Notes: generated by a model not told the origin, from the letters alone. A stretch of 64,000 nt of DNA from Nocardia colli (GCF_008704205.1 NZ_VXLC01000003.1:248001-312000), one strand, 5' to 3'. Positions 34,401 through 47,300 are shown, numbered from the stretch's first letter. Program-made: numbers and translations.

Positions 34401-34714
34401 GACAGCGACGGGTCACCGTGCAGCACGTACCCCGTATCCGCCCGTACCAGTGCGGGTTCGGCGACTCGACGGCGCGGCGCCAGGACCCGGCGCAGGCGGC
34501 TGACGTAGGTCTGTACACCGTTGCGCGCGTCGCTCGGCGGGTGTTCGCCCCACACCCCGTCGATAATTGCATTCACCGAAACTGGACGGTTCATTTCTAG
34601 CAGGAGTGCCGCAAGGACAGCCTGTTGTTTCGCTGGACCCAACTCGATTTCACGGTCATCACACCATGCCGTGAACGAGCCGAGCACGCCGTATCTGATC
34701 TGTGTTTGCGCCAT
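31400..34714 (-). CDS. AfsR/SARP-family regulator (BTAD, NB-ARC, TPR)
   Basis: A 1104-residue regulator. Residues about 5-95 are an OmpR-type winged helix, followed by the BTAD domain (about 105-255) with the E-I-G-I-E-P-G-R-E-L-R-E-L-H signature. The NB-ARC ATPase has the P-loop G-M-A-G-V-G-K-T-T-L-A at about residue 355 and a Walker B region A-L-L-V-L-D-N-V. The C-terminal third contains TPR repeats (F-D-Y-L-H-Q-A, A-L-A-H-L-E-D-A-R). AGGAGGG 7 nt before ATG 34714 sets the start. It diverges from the NRPS genes across 452 bp and is the best candidate for their pathway activator. It overlaps the VanZ gene at its 3' end. Confidence 0.93.
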   Translation of the reverse strand: MAQTQIRYGVLGSFTAWCDDREIELGPAKQQAVLAALLLEMNRPVSVNAIIDGVWGEHPPSDARNGVQTYVSRLRRVLAPRRRVAEPALVRADTGYVLHGDPSLSDHVAFDRLIATAERCRRNSDLAAAASHTDAALALWRGEPFSGLAGPIVEAERRRLQERYLAALEHRAGIKLARGQHAEAVAELAPLVSSYPLQERFRTLLMLGLYHCGRQAEALMVFQDAQRRLADEIGIEPGRELRELHRRILRDEIEPPLAATRTPTGRNESVYNVADFTGLDQLPPPPEEPVAEDSAADVIVRGSKTESRPDVVPSRNQLPGDIADFTGRDGEMARLLTDIPPVAVRPTVLIKAIDGMAGVGKTTLAIHAAHQLSARFPDAQLYLDLHGHAADSTPLDPMVALERLLRALGVPSESIPPDLDARAALWRTEIATRAALLVLDNVADADQIRPLLPGTPSCLVLITSRRRLVDLEVSKTLSLDVLSRADATALFTTIVNDDRIMAEPDAVEETVRLCGYLPLAIRIAAGRLRARPVWPIDRLAERLRHPTNRLEHLSAGSRSVAAALSASFHDLPVDQQNAFRLLGLHPGRDFDTYATAALADIGIDAAEQLLEALVDVHLLEQVVSERYRFHNLVRDYAATLAQASDLEDGAALTRLFDYYRYCAWAVGSKILPDRTSRIVDLPVPGTPTPALASHQECVAWLHSERLNLLAIAREATRGRWSDYTRLFSEILWWPYVTGLRCSDDAITLHFDAVEVARNSGEQAEECRLLVNLGYTLWRMRHCRQALVVLNDAVRLAHGMNDYASAARAMHHSGLVYFRQGRYRDALMGYHQALSLARWSGDKFMEGYALQGLGQVHERMGYYDDAFDYLHQAVGVADETNDPYLRACALMRMSDTDMRIGRYDDALAHLEDARKALSPMPSNTLFHNYFSIRIGNVYCALKQFDLALDGFRTASARAERNNDLILKCCTHLGIGDVHRRQGQYREALTQYERALHIAYASGSPYEEVLANDAIATVHYCSAHFSVARQRWKAALTIAAGLGIPETQRIANHVASIDSTFLASTATRAAETQSAEFRRAADLILSNMTPALRASAMAAMVDQEMS

Positions 34715-35166
34715 GGACAAGCCCTCCTGAACCATGTGCTGCCAGCGCTGAGCATAGGTGGCGCAGGACGCGTCACATGCCGGATCGGGCGATAGTTACC
34801 ACTTTGACCAGTCATTTACGCACTAGTACAGCGTCAGTTATGCAGACTGCGACATCCTGATCGAGTGTGCGACAGCATGATTCGGGGGATACGAGTTCAT
34901 CGGCAGTCGACCGGCTGTCCGGTGCGCTTCCGTGTGCCCGATCATGGTCAAGCGTCCAGTTGGTGTCTCGAGCAGACGGTGCACCCACCGAGTCGTTGTT
35001 TTGTCGTGCTGCCGCGGGTCGCGGACGGGGTTGGCGCTCACGGGGATTCGGGGTGTGCGGTGTCGTCGGGCGATGGGTGTGCGGGTGGTCGGTTTCGCCG
35101 AGAGCTATGTCCCTCGGTGACCAGATCGATACCGCCCGGCACAGGTGATAAGCGAGGGAGTTTGCC
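34715..35166. promoter_or_regulatory. Divergent regulatory region between the SARP and NRPS genes
   Basis: A 452-bp gene-free region. On the plus strand TTGACC at 34804-34809 with a weak TACAGC 17 bp later could be a promoter toward the NRPS genes. A direct repeat lies at 34848-34884. The NRPS ribosome site GGGAG sits 6 nt before ATG 35167. The small open frames inside have no coding character that I trust. Confidence 0.55.
34848..34884. repeat. Direct repeat with 20-bp period, candidate SARP binding site
   Basis: TGCGACATCCTGATCG (34848) and TGCGACAGCATGATTCG (34868) agree at 12 of the first 14 positions and are spaced exactly 20 bp apart. Direct repeats near a promoter are the usual SARP target, although the classic spacing is 11 or 22 bp. 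Confidence 0.4.
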
Positions 35167-38100
35167 ATGCAATCCGGTAACAAATCACTGCTGCGCAGTC
35201 TGACTTCTATTCAGAAAGAATTGTGGATAGCGCACGAGCTGGCAGATATTCCTAATAATTGTATCGTTTACATCGACATTCGCGCCGACCTGGATCCGGG
35301 TCAGTTTCTCGCCGCGGCCCGGCAGGTATTCGGCGAATCCGAGTCGCTGACTGTGAATTTCGTGCGCGGCGCCGACGGGCCGATGCAGGTCGAACGCGAT
35401 ATCGCCGATTGGGCGCCGTCGTATCTGGATCTCACCGAGAAGCCGGATCCGGTGGCGGCCGCGCTGGACTATATGACGCGCGAACGCGAGGTGGGTTTCG
35501 ATCTGGAGCACGACGCGCTGTTGAGCGTCGCGTTGCTCGAGGTCGGCGCCGAGCACTACATCCTGTCGATGTGCTTCGCGCACATCATCATGGACGGCGT
35601 CGGCGTCGCCTCCTGGGCGCAGCGGGTGCTCGACGTGTACTGCGCGATGAACGCCGGAACGCCCGTCGCACCAACCGGATTCGCGCACATCGATGACATC
35701 ATCGACAGCGATCACGCGTACCGCCGCAGCCGGGAAGCGGCCGACCGCGCCTACTGGTGCGGTCAGATCCCGGCCGGGATCGATCCGCTGCGTCTGCCCG
35801 GCAGCGCCGCCCACGGCACCGAGCCGGGCCGAATCGGTTGCACCCACGGCTTTTCCGGCGCGGAGCTGGGTGAGCTGATGAGCACCGCGCAAGCGTTCGG
35901 CGTCAAGCTGCCCTACCTGCTGATGTCCGTCGCGGCGGCGGCCATCCAGCGCTACGCGCTGCGGGACGAATTCTGCGTGCAGATACCGGTTTCCAATCGA
36001 GACGAGGTCTCCGGCCGGACGCCGTGCCAACTCTCCGACACCGTGCCCATGCTGGTCGACTCGAGCCGGGAGCTCTCGCTCGGCGAGCTGGCCGAGCGGA
36101 TCCACGCCACCATCGCCGGCGCCAGGGATCATCTGCGCTACGGCATGTCGGAGATCCGGCGCGACCTGAAAATGCCGAATTCCCAAGGGAATCCGTTCGG
36201 CCCGGTGATCAACGTCATGTCGTTCTTCGGCGCGCTGAAGATGGCCGACGGCGAGGCCGACCTGCAACTGTTCTCGGCCGGCAACAGCGGTGATCTGTCG
36301 ATCGTCTTCTACTACGAACGAGAGTCCTCGCGCGGTGGCTACCTGCGAATCGAAGGCGACGCACAGCTCTACACCGACGAGGACCTGCAGGGCTACCTCG
36401 AGTCCATCGCCCGGTATCTGCGGCAAGCGATCTCCGACCCGCGGGCGCCGATCGGGACCCTCGACATCCTCGGTGCGGATCGCCGGCTGGTGGTCGAGGA
36501 ATGGAACGACACGGCGGTGCCGGTCGACCCGGACGCGACCTTGGTGGGGATGTTCCAGGAGCAGGTGCGGCGGGGGCCGGACTCGGTGGCGGTGGTCTCC
36601 GGTGCCGTGCGGCTCTCCTACCGAGAGCTCGACGCCTGGGCGAATCGTGTTGCGTGCAGACTGATGTCGCACGGTGTGCGCCCGGACAGCGTGGTGGCGG
36701 TGGCACTGCCGAGGTCGGTGGAGCTGATCGTCGCGATTCTGGCGGTGTCGAAGGCCGGTGGCGCGTATCTGCCGATCGATCCGACCTATCCGGCGCAACG
36801 GTTGGCGTTCGTGCTCGGTGATGCCAGGCCGATCGCGGTGCTGACCGACAGCGCCACCGCAAAGGCATTGCCGGACAGCGAAGTTCCGCGCATCTTCATC
36901 GAAGAGGCCGGGCAGAGCGAGGCTGCGCAGCCTGTCGCGCCGCTGCCCGGCAACCTCGCGTATCTGATCTACACCTCCGGTTCTACCGGCACGCCGAAGG
37001 GCGTCGCGGTCACCCATCGCAATGTGACCTCGCTCTTCCAGAGCACCGCGCCCTGGTGTGACTTCGGCGCGGATGATGTTTGGGCCTGGTGCCATTCGCA
37101 GGCCTTCGACTTCTCGGTCTGGGAGATCTGGGGTGCGCTGTTGCACGGCGGCCGGGTCGTGGTCGTGCCGTGGGACGTCGTGCGCACGCCCGCACAGCTG
37201 TGGCATCTGGTGGTCGGCGAGAAGGTGACCGTCCTCAATCAGACGCCGTCCGCCTTCTATGCACTGGCGGAGGCCCGATCTGCTTGCGGCAATACCGATT
37301 CCGCTTTGCGGATGGTGATATTCGGTGGGGAGGCATTGAATCCGGCGAACCTGCGACCGTGGCGTTCGTCCGGCCGTGGCGCCGGTCCGGCGCTGGTGAA
37401 CATGTACGGGATCACCGAGACCACGGTGCACGTCACCAAGCTCGAACTGTCGGCCGATGACACGCGCAGCGGCAGCCCGATCGGGTCTCCGCTGGGGAAT
37501 CTGCGCGTGTTCGTACTGGATCCGTGGTTGATGCCGGTTCCGGTGGGCGTCGCGGGGGAGCTGTATGTGGCCGGTGCGCAGTTGGCGCGTGGGTATCACG
37601 GCCGGGCGGATCTGACCGCGACTCGGTTCGTGGCCGACCCGTTCGATCCGTCCGGTGGCCGGTTGTATCGCACCGGCGATGTGGTGCGGTGGACCGCGGG
37701 CGGGGTGCTGGAGTTCCTCGGCCGGGCCGACGATCAGGTGAAGATCCGCGGCTTCCGGATCGAGCCCGGTGAGGTCGAAGCCGTTCTGGCGCAGCACCCT
37801 TCGGTGACGCAGGCGGTGGTGGTGGCCCGCGATACCGATGGCGGTGAGCAACTGGTCGGATACGTGGTCGCGGACCGGGTCCGCTCGGTCACGGGCAACG
37901 GCAACGGCCACGTCCTCGACGGGGCAGAGGTGCGTAAATTCGCCGCCGCGCGGCTGCCGGAGTTCCAGGTGCCGTCCGTGGTGATGGTGATCGACGCGCT
38001 GCCGTTGACCGCGAACGGGAAGCTCGATCGGGCCGCGCTGCCGGTTCCGGAGTTCGCCTCCTCGGTGGCGTATCGGGCGCCCGGCAGCGAGCGTGAGCGG

Positions 38101-38330
38101 ATCCTGGCCGGGTTGTTCGCCGAGGTGCTCGGACTCGACCGGGTGGGTCTGGACGACAGCTTCTTCGAGCTGGGCGGGCATTCGCTGTCCGCTACCCGCC
38201 TGATCAGCCGGATCCGGGCGGTGCTCGGCGTCGAGGTGCCGATTCGGACCGTCTTCGACGCGCCGACGGTGGCGCAGCTGGTGCCACGGCTCGATACCGG
38301 TGTGCAGATGCGTCCGACCTTGCAGGTCCG
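35167..38330 (+). other. NRPS module 1: initiating C, A (Thr-type), PCP
   Basis: The C domain spans about residues 10-440 and has A-H-I-I-M-D-G (first His replaced by Ala, second His and Asp kept). Its closing segment (F-G-P-V-I-N-V, then G-D-L-S-I) resembles EntF, which condenses an aryl acid. An upstream-less C domain means an external acyl or aryl donor. The A domain (about 455-960) has the specificity residues D-F-W-N-I-G-M-V-H, the classical Thr code. The PCP Ser is at 38182. Confidence 0.85.
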
Positions 38331-41300
38331 GCCGCGTCCGGAGGTCGTGCCGTTGTCGTTCGCGCAGCGGCGGCTGTGGTTCATCCACCGGCTGGAAGGC
38401 CCCTCGGCCACCTACAACATGCCGTTGGCCGCGCGATTGACGGGCGCGTTCGATCCGGCGGCCTTCGCGGCGGCGATCGCCGATGTGGTTGCCCGGCACG
38501 AGAGCCTGCGCACGATCTTCCTCGAAGCCGACGGCGTCCCGACGCAGCGGGTGCTGGAGTCCGGCAGCGTCGAGGTTCCGATCGCGATGACCGACGTCGA
38601 TCCGGCCGACCTCGCCGCGGCGGTCGCCGAGGCGGCGCAGCATCGGTTCGATCTGTCCACGCAGCTTCCGTTGCGGGCCAGTGTGTTCCGTTGCGGCCCC
38701 GATGAATGGCTGCTGGTGTTGCTGATTCACCACATCGCCGGTGACGGTTGGTCGGCGACGGTGACGTTGGAGGATCTGTCGGCGGCGTACGCGGCGCGCG
38801 GGCAGGGGCAGGCGCCCGAGTGGTCGCCGATGCCGGTGCAGTACGTGGATTACGCACTGTGGCAACAGGAATTGCTGGGCTCGCCGACCGATCCGGACAG
38901 TGTGCTGTCGCGGCAGTTCAACTACTGGCGTGCCGAACTCGACGGTCTGCCGGAGCAACTGCGGTTGCCGATGGATCGGCCGCGGCCACGAGTCGCCAGC
39001 TATCGCGGAGACGCGGTGTTGTTCGGGATCGATGCTCAGCTGCGCGCCGAGGTGGAGCGGTTGGCCGCCCGCGAGGGCGCGACGGTATCCATGGTGCTCC
39101 AGTCGGCCCTGGCCGTGCTGTTGTTCAAACTCGGTGCGGGAGAAGATATTCCGATCGGCGCGCCGATCGCCGGCCGCACCGACGACGCGCTGTCCGATCT
39201 GGTCGGGTTCTTCGTCAACACCTGGGTGCTGCGCGCCGCGGTCACACCGGCCGCGACCGGGACGGAAATCCTGAGTCAGGTCCGGGCGAAGGCGCTGGCC
39301 GCCTACGAGAATCAGGACGCACCGTTCGAGTTGCTGGTGGAGTTGCTCAACCCGGCTCGCTCGGCGGCGCATCATCCGCTGTTCCAGGTGCTGCTGACCT
39401 TGCAGAACAACGCCGTGCCCACCCTGGAACTGCCAGGCGTCGCGGTCGAGCCCTACACGCCGCCGACCACCACCTCGCGATTCGATCTGACCTTCAACAT
39501 CGGTGACGCCGTGGCCGCACGGCGGACCAACGGGGACGCCCCGGCGCCGCTCGGCTGGGACGGATACATCGAATACGCCACCGAGCTGTTCGACCGGTCC
39601 ACGGTCGAGGCCATGGCGGGGCGGCTGGTGCGGATACTGCGGCAGCTGGTGCAGAACCCGGCCATCCCGGTGGGGGCGATCGATGTCCTCGACGGCGACG
39701 AGCGTGAGCTGGTGCTGCACCGGTGGAACGACACCGCCGTCCCGGTCGAGCAGAACGCCACAATGGTGGAGCTGTTCGAAGCGCAGGCCGCTGCAACGCC
39801 GGATGCGGTGGCAGTCGTCTTCGCGGACACCGAAATGTCGTACCGGGATCTCGATGCGCGCGCCGAACGGCTGGCACAGCTGTTGATCTCGCGGGGAGTC
39901 GGCCCGGATTGCGTTGTCGCGGTAGCGCTGCCGCGGTCGGTGGAGTTGGTCACGGCGCTGCTTGCGGTGCTGAAGGCCGGTGGTGGATATCTGCCGATCG
40001 ATCCCGCCTACCCCTCGGATCGATTGGCGTACATTCTCGCCGACGCGGCCCCGGTCGTCGTCCTCACCGACCAGGCCACCGCAAACACCCTGCCCCACAC
40101 CACCGCGCCGCATCTCTACCTCGATACCGACATCGACGATGCGGGCAGCCGGGACCGGTCGGTCAGGGTGCGCCCGGGCAATCTGGCCTACCTGATCTAC
40201 ACCTCAGGTTCGACCGGCGTGCCGAAAGGCGTTGCCGTCACCCACCGCAACGTGGTGACCTTCGCGCGTAAGCCGGAGTGGCAGGGTGGCGCGCACGAGC
40301 GGGTCCTGGTGCACTCCTCGGTCGCGTTCGATGCCTCGACCTATGAGATATGGGTTCCGCTGCTGGCCGGCGGCCGAGTGGTCATCGCACCGCCGGAACG
40401 CACGGACATAACGGCGCTTCGGCGGCTGATGGTGGTGAACGGGGTCACCGCCGCGTTTCTGACCACGCGGCTGTTCGAGTTGTTCATCGATGACTGCCCC
40501 GACGCGCTCGCCGGGCTGCACCAGGTCTGGACCGGCGGCGAGGAGATGCCGCCGGAGGTATTCGGGCGCGCCCTGCGCATGCTGCCTGACACCCGTGTCG
40601 TGCACGTGTACGGGCCCACCGAGACAACAACATTCGCGATCCGCCGGGCGTTCGGGGTTGCGGAACACTTCGACGGTGCGTCGGTGCCGATCGGGTCGGC
40701 GTTGCCGAATGTGCGGGTGTTCGTGCTGGATTCGTCGTTGATGCCGGTTCCGGTCGGGGTCGCGGGGGAGCTGTATGTCGCCGGCGCGCAGCTGGCGCGG
40801 GGCTACCACGGGCGGGCGGCGTTGACCGCGGCGCGGTTCGTGGCCGATCCGTTCGATCCGGACGGTGGCCGGTTGTATCGCACCGGCGATGTGGTGCGCT
40901 GGAATTCGGCCGGGCAGCTGGAGTTCGTGGGCCGGGTCGATGATCAGGTCAAGATCCGCGGCTTCCGGGTGGAACCCGGCGAAGTGGAAAACGCACTGGC
41001 GCAACACCCCTCGGTATCCCAGGCGGTGGCAGTCGTCCACGACGCTGACGGTGGCAAGCAGCTGGTCGGGTATGTAGTTGCAGGTCAGCGTGATTCGATC
41101 GACGGCGCGCAGGTGCGCGCCTTCGTCGCGGACCGGCTGCCCGAGTACATGGTGCCGGCCGTGGTGATGGTGATCGACGCGGTGCCGTTGACCGCCAACG
41201 GAAAACTGGATCGCGCGGCGCTGCCCGACCCGGAGCTGATGTCCTCGGTGCGGTATCGAGCGCCGGGCAGCGAGCGCGAGCGGGCCCTGGCTCAGTTGTT

Positions 41301-44300
41301 CGGCGAGGTGCTCGGCCGCGACCGGATCGGCCTGGACGACAGCTTCTTCGAGCTGGGCGGGCATTCGCTGCTGGCCACCCGCCTGGCCAGCCGCATTCGC
41401 GTCGCCCTTGGCGTCGAGGTGCCGATCCGGACCATCTTCGACGCGCCGACGGTGGCGCAGTTGGTCACCCGGCTCGATGCCGGCGTGCAGGTGCGTCCGG
41501 CGCTGCTGGAACGGCAACGGCCGGACGTGGTTCCGGTGTCGTTCGCGCAGCAGCGACTGTGGTTCATCCATCGGCTCGAAGGGCCCTCTGCCACCTACAA
41601 CATGGCGCTGGCCGTGCGGTCGCACGGGATGAACGTGCCGGCACTGCGTGCGGCGATCACCGATGTCGTTGCGCGCCACGAAAGTCTGCGGACCGTCTTC
41701 GTGGACGCCGATGGCGTGCCGTCGCAGCGCGTACTCGCCGCCGAGCGCGTCGAGGTGCCGTTCGCGGTCACCGAGGCGGACGCCGCCGACCTCGACGCCT
41801 CGGTGACCGCGGCGGTGCGGTACGGCTTCGACCTGTCCACGGAAATCCCGATCCGCGCCGACGTGTTCCGCGTCGACGCCGACGAGTGCGTGCTGGTGCT
41901 GCTGATCCACCACATCGCCGGTGACGGCTGGTCGCTGTCGCCGTTGTTGCGTGATCTGTCGGTGGCGTATGCGGCGCGACTGGATGATCGTGCTCCGGGG
42001 TGGAGCCCGCTGCCCGTGCAGTACGTGGATTACACGCTGTGGCAACGCGAATTGCTCGGCTCCGCAACCGATCCCGGCAGCGTGCTGGCACAGCAGTTCA
42101 CCTACTGGCGGGACGAACTCGACGGCCTGCCCGAGCAGCTGCGGCTGCCGATGGATCGGCCACGGCCGCGGGTCGCGAGCTATCGCGGAGACATGGTGCT
42201 GTTCGACATCGATCCCGAGACCCGGATCGCGGTGGAGCGGCTGGCCGCCCGCGAGGGTGCGACGGTATCGATGGTGCTGCAATCGGCGCTGGCCGTACTG
42301 CTGTTCAAACTCGGTGCGGGAGAAGATATTCCGATCGGCGCGCCGATCGCCGGACGCACCGACGAGGCATTGACCGACCTGGTCGGGTTCTTCGTCAACA
42401 CGTGGGTGCTGCGCGCCGCGGTGTCCCCGTCGGCCTCGTTCACCGAGCTGCTGAGCCAGGTCCGGGCAAAAGCGCTGGCCGGGTACGAGAATCAGGATGT
42501 CCCGTTCGAGCTGCTGGTCGAGTTGCTCAACCCGGTCCGCTCGGCGGCGCATCACCCGCTGTTCCAGGTGACGATGGCATTCCAGAACAACACCCTGCCC
42601 GCCCTCGACCTGTCCGGAGTGCGGATCGAGCCGTACCCCGCCGGCACCGCGACCGCGCGGTTCGACCTCTTCTTCAATATCGCCGACGCGCCCGCCGGCG
42701 CCGGTTGGGACGGGTTCGTAGAGTACGCGACCGAGCTGTTCGATCGGTCCACCGTCGAGACGATGGCGCAGCGGTTGGTGCGGATCCTGCACCTGCTGGT
42801 GCGGAAGCCGGAAGCCGCCGTGGGCTCGATCGATGTCCTCGGCCCGGTGGAACGCGAACGGGTGCTGCGGCGCTGGAACGACACCACCGTCGCGGTTGCG
42901 GACACCACGCTGGCCGGGCTGTTCGGGGCGCAGGTCGCTCGGACGCCGGACGCGGTCGCGGTGGTCTGCGCGGATACCGAACTGACCTATCGCGAACTCG
43001 ACCAGCGAGCCGACCGGCTGGCGCGGGTGCTCGTCTCGCGGGGAGTCGGTCCGGAGGGCGTTGTCGCCGTTGCCTTGCCGCGATCCGCGGAACTGATCGT
43101 CGCGCTGGTGGCGGTGTCGAAGGCCGGTGGCGGGTATCTGCCGATCGATCCGGCCTATCCCTCGGATCGGCTGGGCTTCATCCTGGTCGACGCCGCGCCC
43201 GTGGTCGTGGTGACCGATTCCGTCACCGCGCCCTTGCTGCCGCAGGCAATGACCCCGCGTCTGTACCTCGACACCACCGATACGGAGGGCTGCAACGGCC
43301 TGGCTCGGCCCGTTGCACCGATGCCGCAGAACCTGGCGTACGTCATCTACACGTCCGGCTCCACGGGTGTCCCGAAAGGCGTTGGTATCACGCACCGTAA
43401 CGTTGTGAACCTGGTCGCTCAGGCGTGGTCGACCTCCACCGAGGACAGGGTGCTGGTGCACTCCTCGGTCGCCTTCGACGCCTCGACCTACGAGATCTGG
43501 CCTGCCCTGTGCGGCGGCGCGACCTTGATCGTCGCCGGTGCACAACGGTCGGATCTGGCCGAGATCACGCAGCTGATCGCGGGCCGCTCGGTGACGAAGA
43601 TGTTCGCGACGCCACCGCTGCTGTCGGCGCTGGTCGAGCACGCGGACTCGTTGCCCGACAATCCGTTCCAGAGCCTGACCCAGGTGAACACCGGAGCCGA
43701 CACCCTCACCGCGAGCCTGGCGGACGCGCTGAAGACCACGTGCGGGATCGCGCGGATCGACAACCTGTACGGCCCGACCGAGGCAACGGTCGACGTCACC
43801 TCCCACACCGTCCCCGACGACGCGGCGAGCACCGGTGCGGTGGTGCCGATCGGCGCCCCGGTAGCCAATACCCGCGTGTTCGTGCTGGATTCGTGGTTGG
43901 TGCCGGTTCCGGTCGGCGTCGCGGGCGAGCTGTATGTCGCCAGTGCGCAGCTGGCCCGCGGCTATCACGGTCGGCCGGCGCTGACCGCGGCGCGGTTCGT
44001 CGCCGATCCGTTCGACCCGTCCGGTGGCCGGTTGTATCGCACCGGTGATGTGGTGCGCTGGAACAGCGTCGGGCAGCTGGAGTTCGCCGGTCGCGCCGAC
44101 GACCAGGTCAAGATCCGCGGTTTCCGGGTCGAGCCCGCCGAGGTCGAAACGGTACTGGCGCAACATCCTTCGGTCACCCAGGCCGTGGTGGTCGCGCGCG
44201 ACCTCGACACCGGCGGCAAGCAACTGGTCGGATACGTGGTCGCCGACCGATCGGGCCCGCTCGTCGGCGAAGGCGAGCTGGTCGGGCAGTGGCGTCGCAT

Positions 44301-47300
44301 CTATGACGACCTGTACTCCGAGGCCGTGGTCGCCAAAGCGGCCGGCCTGCAACCTGTCTCCGGCAACGGAGCCGAGTTCGGCGCCGGTTTCGACGGCTGG
44401 GACAGCAGCTACACCGGATCCCGGATTCCGGTCGAGCAGATGCGCGAATGGCGGGCGGCCACCGTCGAGCGCATCCGGGGTTTGAAGCCCAAGCGGGTGC
44501 TGGAGATCGGCGTCGGTTCGGGACTGTTGTTGTCGCAGTTGGCCCCTGACTGCGAGGAGTATCGGGCGACGGATCTCTCCGCCGCGACGATCGCCGTCCT
44601 GCGCCAGCAACTCGCGGACCTCGATGAGCGATGGGCGGATCGGGTCGTCCTGAGTGCCCAGGCGGCCGACGACGTCGCCGGATTGCCGGAAAGTCATTTC
44701 GACACCGTGGTGCTCAACTCCGTCATCCAGTACTTCCCGAGCCAGAACTACCTGCACACAGTCCTCGACCAGATCCAGGGACTGCTGGCTCCCGGCGGCG
44801 CGGTGTTCGTCGGCGACGTGCGCAATCTCGCCCTGCTCGAGGAGTTCACCACCGCCGTCCAGATCAGCCGCAACGGCGACGACGATCCGGTCGCGGTCGC
44901 AGATCGCGTCCGCCGCGACATCGCGGCCGAACAAGAGCTGCTGCTCGCCCCGGAGTACTTCGCCGGAATGTGCAGCGACGCCACCGGATTCGATGCCGTC
45001 GACATCCAGCTCAAGCGCGGGTACTCGGTCAACGAGCTGACCAGATATCGCTACGACGTCGTCCTGCACAAAGCGCCGACGAAACCGCGATCGGTCGCCG
45101 ATACGCCGAAAGCCGCTTTCCGCGGCCATGATTGGCTGCGCAGCCTCCTGCAGACCCGGCATACCGAGGGCGTCCGGGTCACCGCGATCCCGCATGCCGG
45201 ACTGGTCGGGCAGGTCGAGGCCGCCGACCGGGTCAGGGCAGGGCTGTCGGCCACCACCACCGACGCGCTCGGCGTCGCCTTCGAAGGAATACTCGACACC
45301 GCCGCCGACCGGCGAGGTCTACTGCCCGAAGACCTCTACCTGCTGGGCGAACAACTCGGATACACCACCGCCGTCACCTGGTCCGCGGAGCCGGGGCGGA
45401 TGGACGCGGTCTTCCTCTACGCCGGTACCGCGCAGGGGCAACCGCTGACCGACATCTATGCCATATCCGCACCCGTGGACGACCCCGGCGCGTACGCCAA
45501 CAACCCGCAATCGGGCCTGCTGGCCGCGGACGTCCGCCGCTGGGCGACCGATCGGCTGCCGGAGTTCATGGTCCCCGCGACGGTCATGGTGATCGACGCG
45601 GTGCCGTTGACCGCCAGCGGCAAGCTCGATCGCGCCGCCCTGCCGGACCCGGAGTTCGCCTCCTCGCTGGAGTACCGGCCGCCGACCACCGAGCGTGAGC
45701 GGGTCCTGGCCGATCTGTTCGCCGAGATCCTCGGACTCGATCGGGTGGGAATCGACGACAGTTTCTTCGTGCTGGGCGGCCACTCGCTGCTGGCTACCCG
45801 CCTGGCCAGCCGGATTCGGGCGGTCCTTGGTGTCGAGGTGCCGATTCGGACGGTCTTCGACGCGCCCACGGTAGCGGAGCTGGTGACCCGGCTCGACGCG
45901 GAAGTCCAAGTGCGCCGGCCGTTGTCGGCCCGGCAGCGCCCGGATGTGGTCCCGTTGTCGTTCGCCCAGCGACGGTTGTGGTTCATCCATCGACTCGAAG
46001 GGCCTTCCGCGACCTACAACATGGCGTTGGCGGTGCGGCTGCACGGTGTGGACGTCTCCGTCCTGCGCGCCGCGATCGGTGATGTGGTCGCGCGGCACGA
46101 GAGTCTGCGCACGGTCTTCGTCGACGCCGACGGTGTGCCGTCGCAGCGGGTCCTCGATACCGTCGACGTGCCGGTGGACGTGTCCGAGGTGGACCCCACA
46201 GAAGTGGACGCCGCTGTAACCGCGGCGGTGCGTTACGGATTCGATCTGTCGACGGAAATCCCGATCCGCGCCAACGTGTTCCGCTGCGGTACGGACGAAT
46301 GCGTTGCCGCGATACTGATCCATCACATCGCCGGCGACGGCTGGTCGATGACCCCGCTGCTGCGCGACCTCTCGGAGGCCTACGCGGCGCGCCTCGAGCA
46401 TCGGGCGCCGGGCTGGCAGCCGTTGCCGGTGCAGTACGTGGACTACACGCTGTGGCAGCACGACGTCCTCGGCTCGCACACCGATCCGGACAGCCTGCTG
46501 TCGCAGCAGTTCAACTACTGGCGCACCGAGCTCGACGACCTGCCCGAGCAGCTGAGTCTGCCGACGGACCGTCCGCGTCCGTTGGTGGCCAGCTACCGCG
46601 GTGACATGGTGCTGTTCGGCATCGATCCCGAGATTCGCACCGCGGTAGAGCGGTTGGCCGGCCGTGAGGGTGCCACGGTGTCGATGGTGCTGCACTCGGC
46701 GCTGGCGGTCATGCTCTTCAAACTCGGTGCCGGAGAGGATATTCCGATCGGCTCGCCGATCGCCGGACGCACCGACGAGGCTCTCGCCGATCTGGTCGGC
46801 TTCTTCGTCAACAGCTGGGTGCTGCGGGCGAAGGTGTCGCCCGCGGCGGCGTTCACCGAGCTGCTGGCCCGGGTCCGGTCGAAGGCGCTGGCCGCCTACG
46901 AGAATCAGGATGTTCCGTTCGAGTTGCTCGTCGAACTGCTCAATCCGACCCGCTCGGCGGCGCATCACCCGTTGTTCCAGGTGTCGCTCGCCTTCCAGAA
47001 CAACGCCCTGCCGGACCTCGAGTTGTCGGGTACGCGCATCCAGCCGTACATCGCGACCACCGCGACCGCACGATTCGACCTGTTCTTCAACGTCGCCGAC
47101 GCGCCCGCCGGTCAACCGTGGAATTGCCTGGTCGAGTACGCGACCGAGCTGTTCGACCGGCCGACGGTCGAGTCGATGGTGGCGCGGTATGTGCGGATAC
47201 TGCGGCAGATCACCTCGGATCCGAGCGCGCCGGTCGGGTCGATCGATGTGCTCGACACCGATGAGCGCGACCGGGTGTTGCACTGGTGGAACGACACCGC

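Noticed and set aside
34867..35148. Small open frame of 93 codons in the SARP-NRPS gap, considered as an mbtH-like gene
   Set aside because: It is rich in Ser, Arg, Cys and Gly and lacks the conserved Trp and Pro residues of MbtH proteins; no ribosome site.
38331..41510. Calling module 2 a Val module
   Set aside because: The code D-A-Y-F-W-G-V-T-F only partly agrees with Val codes; left open.
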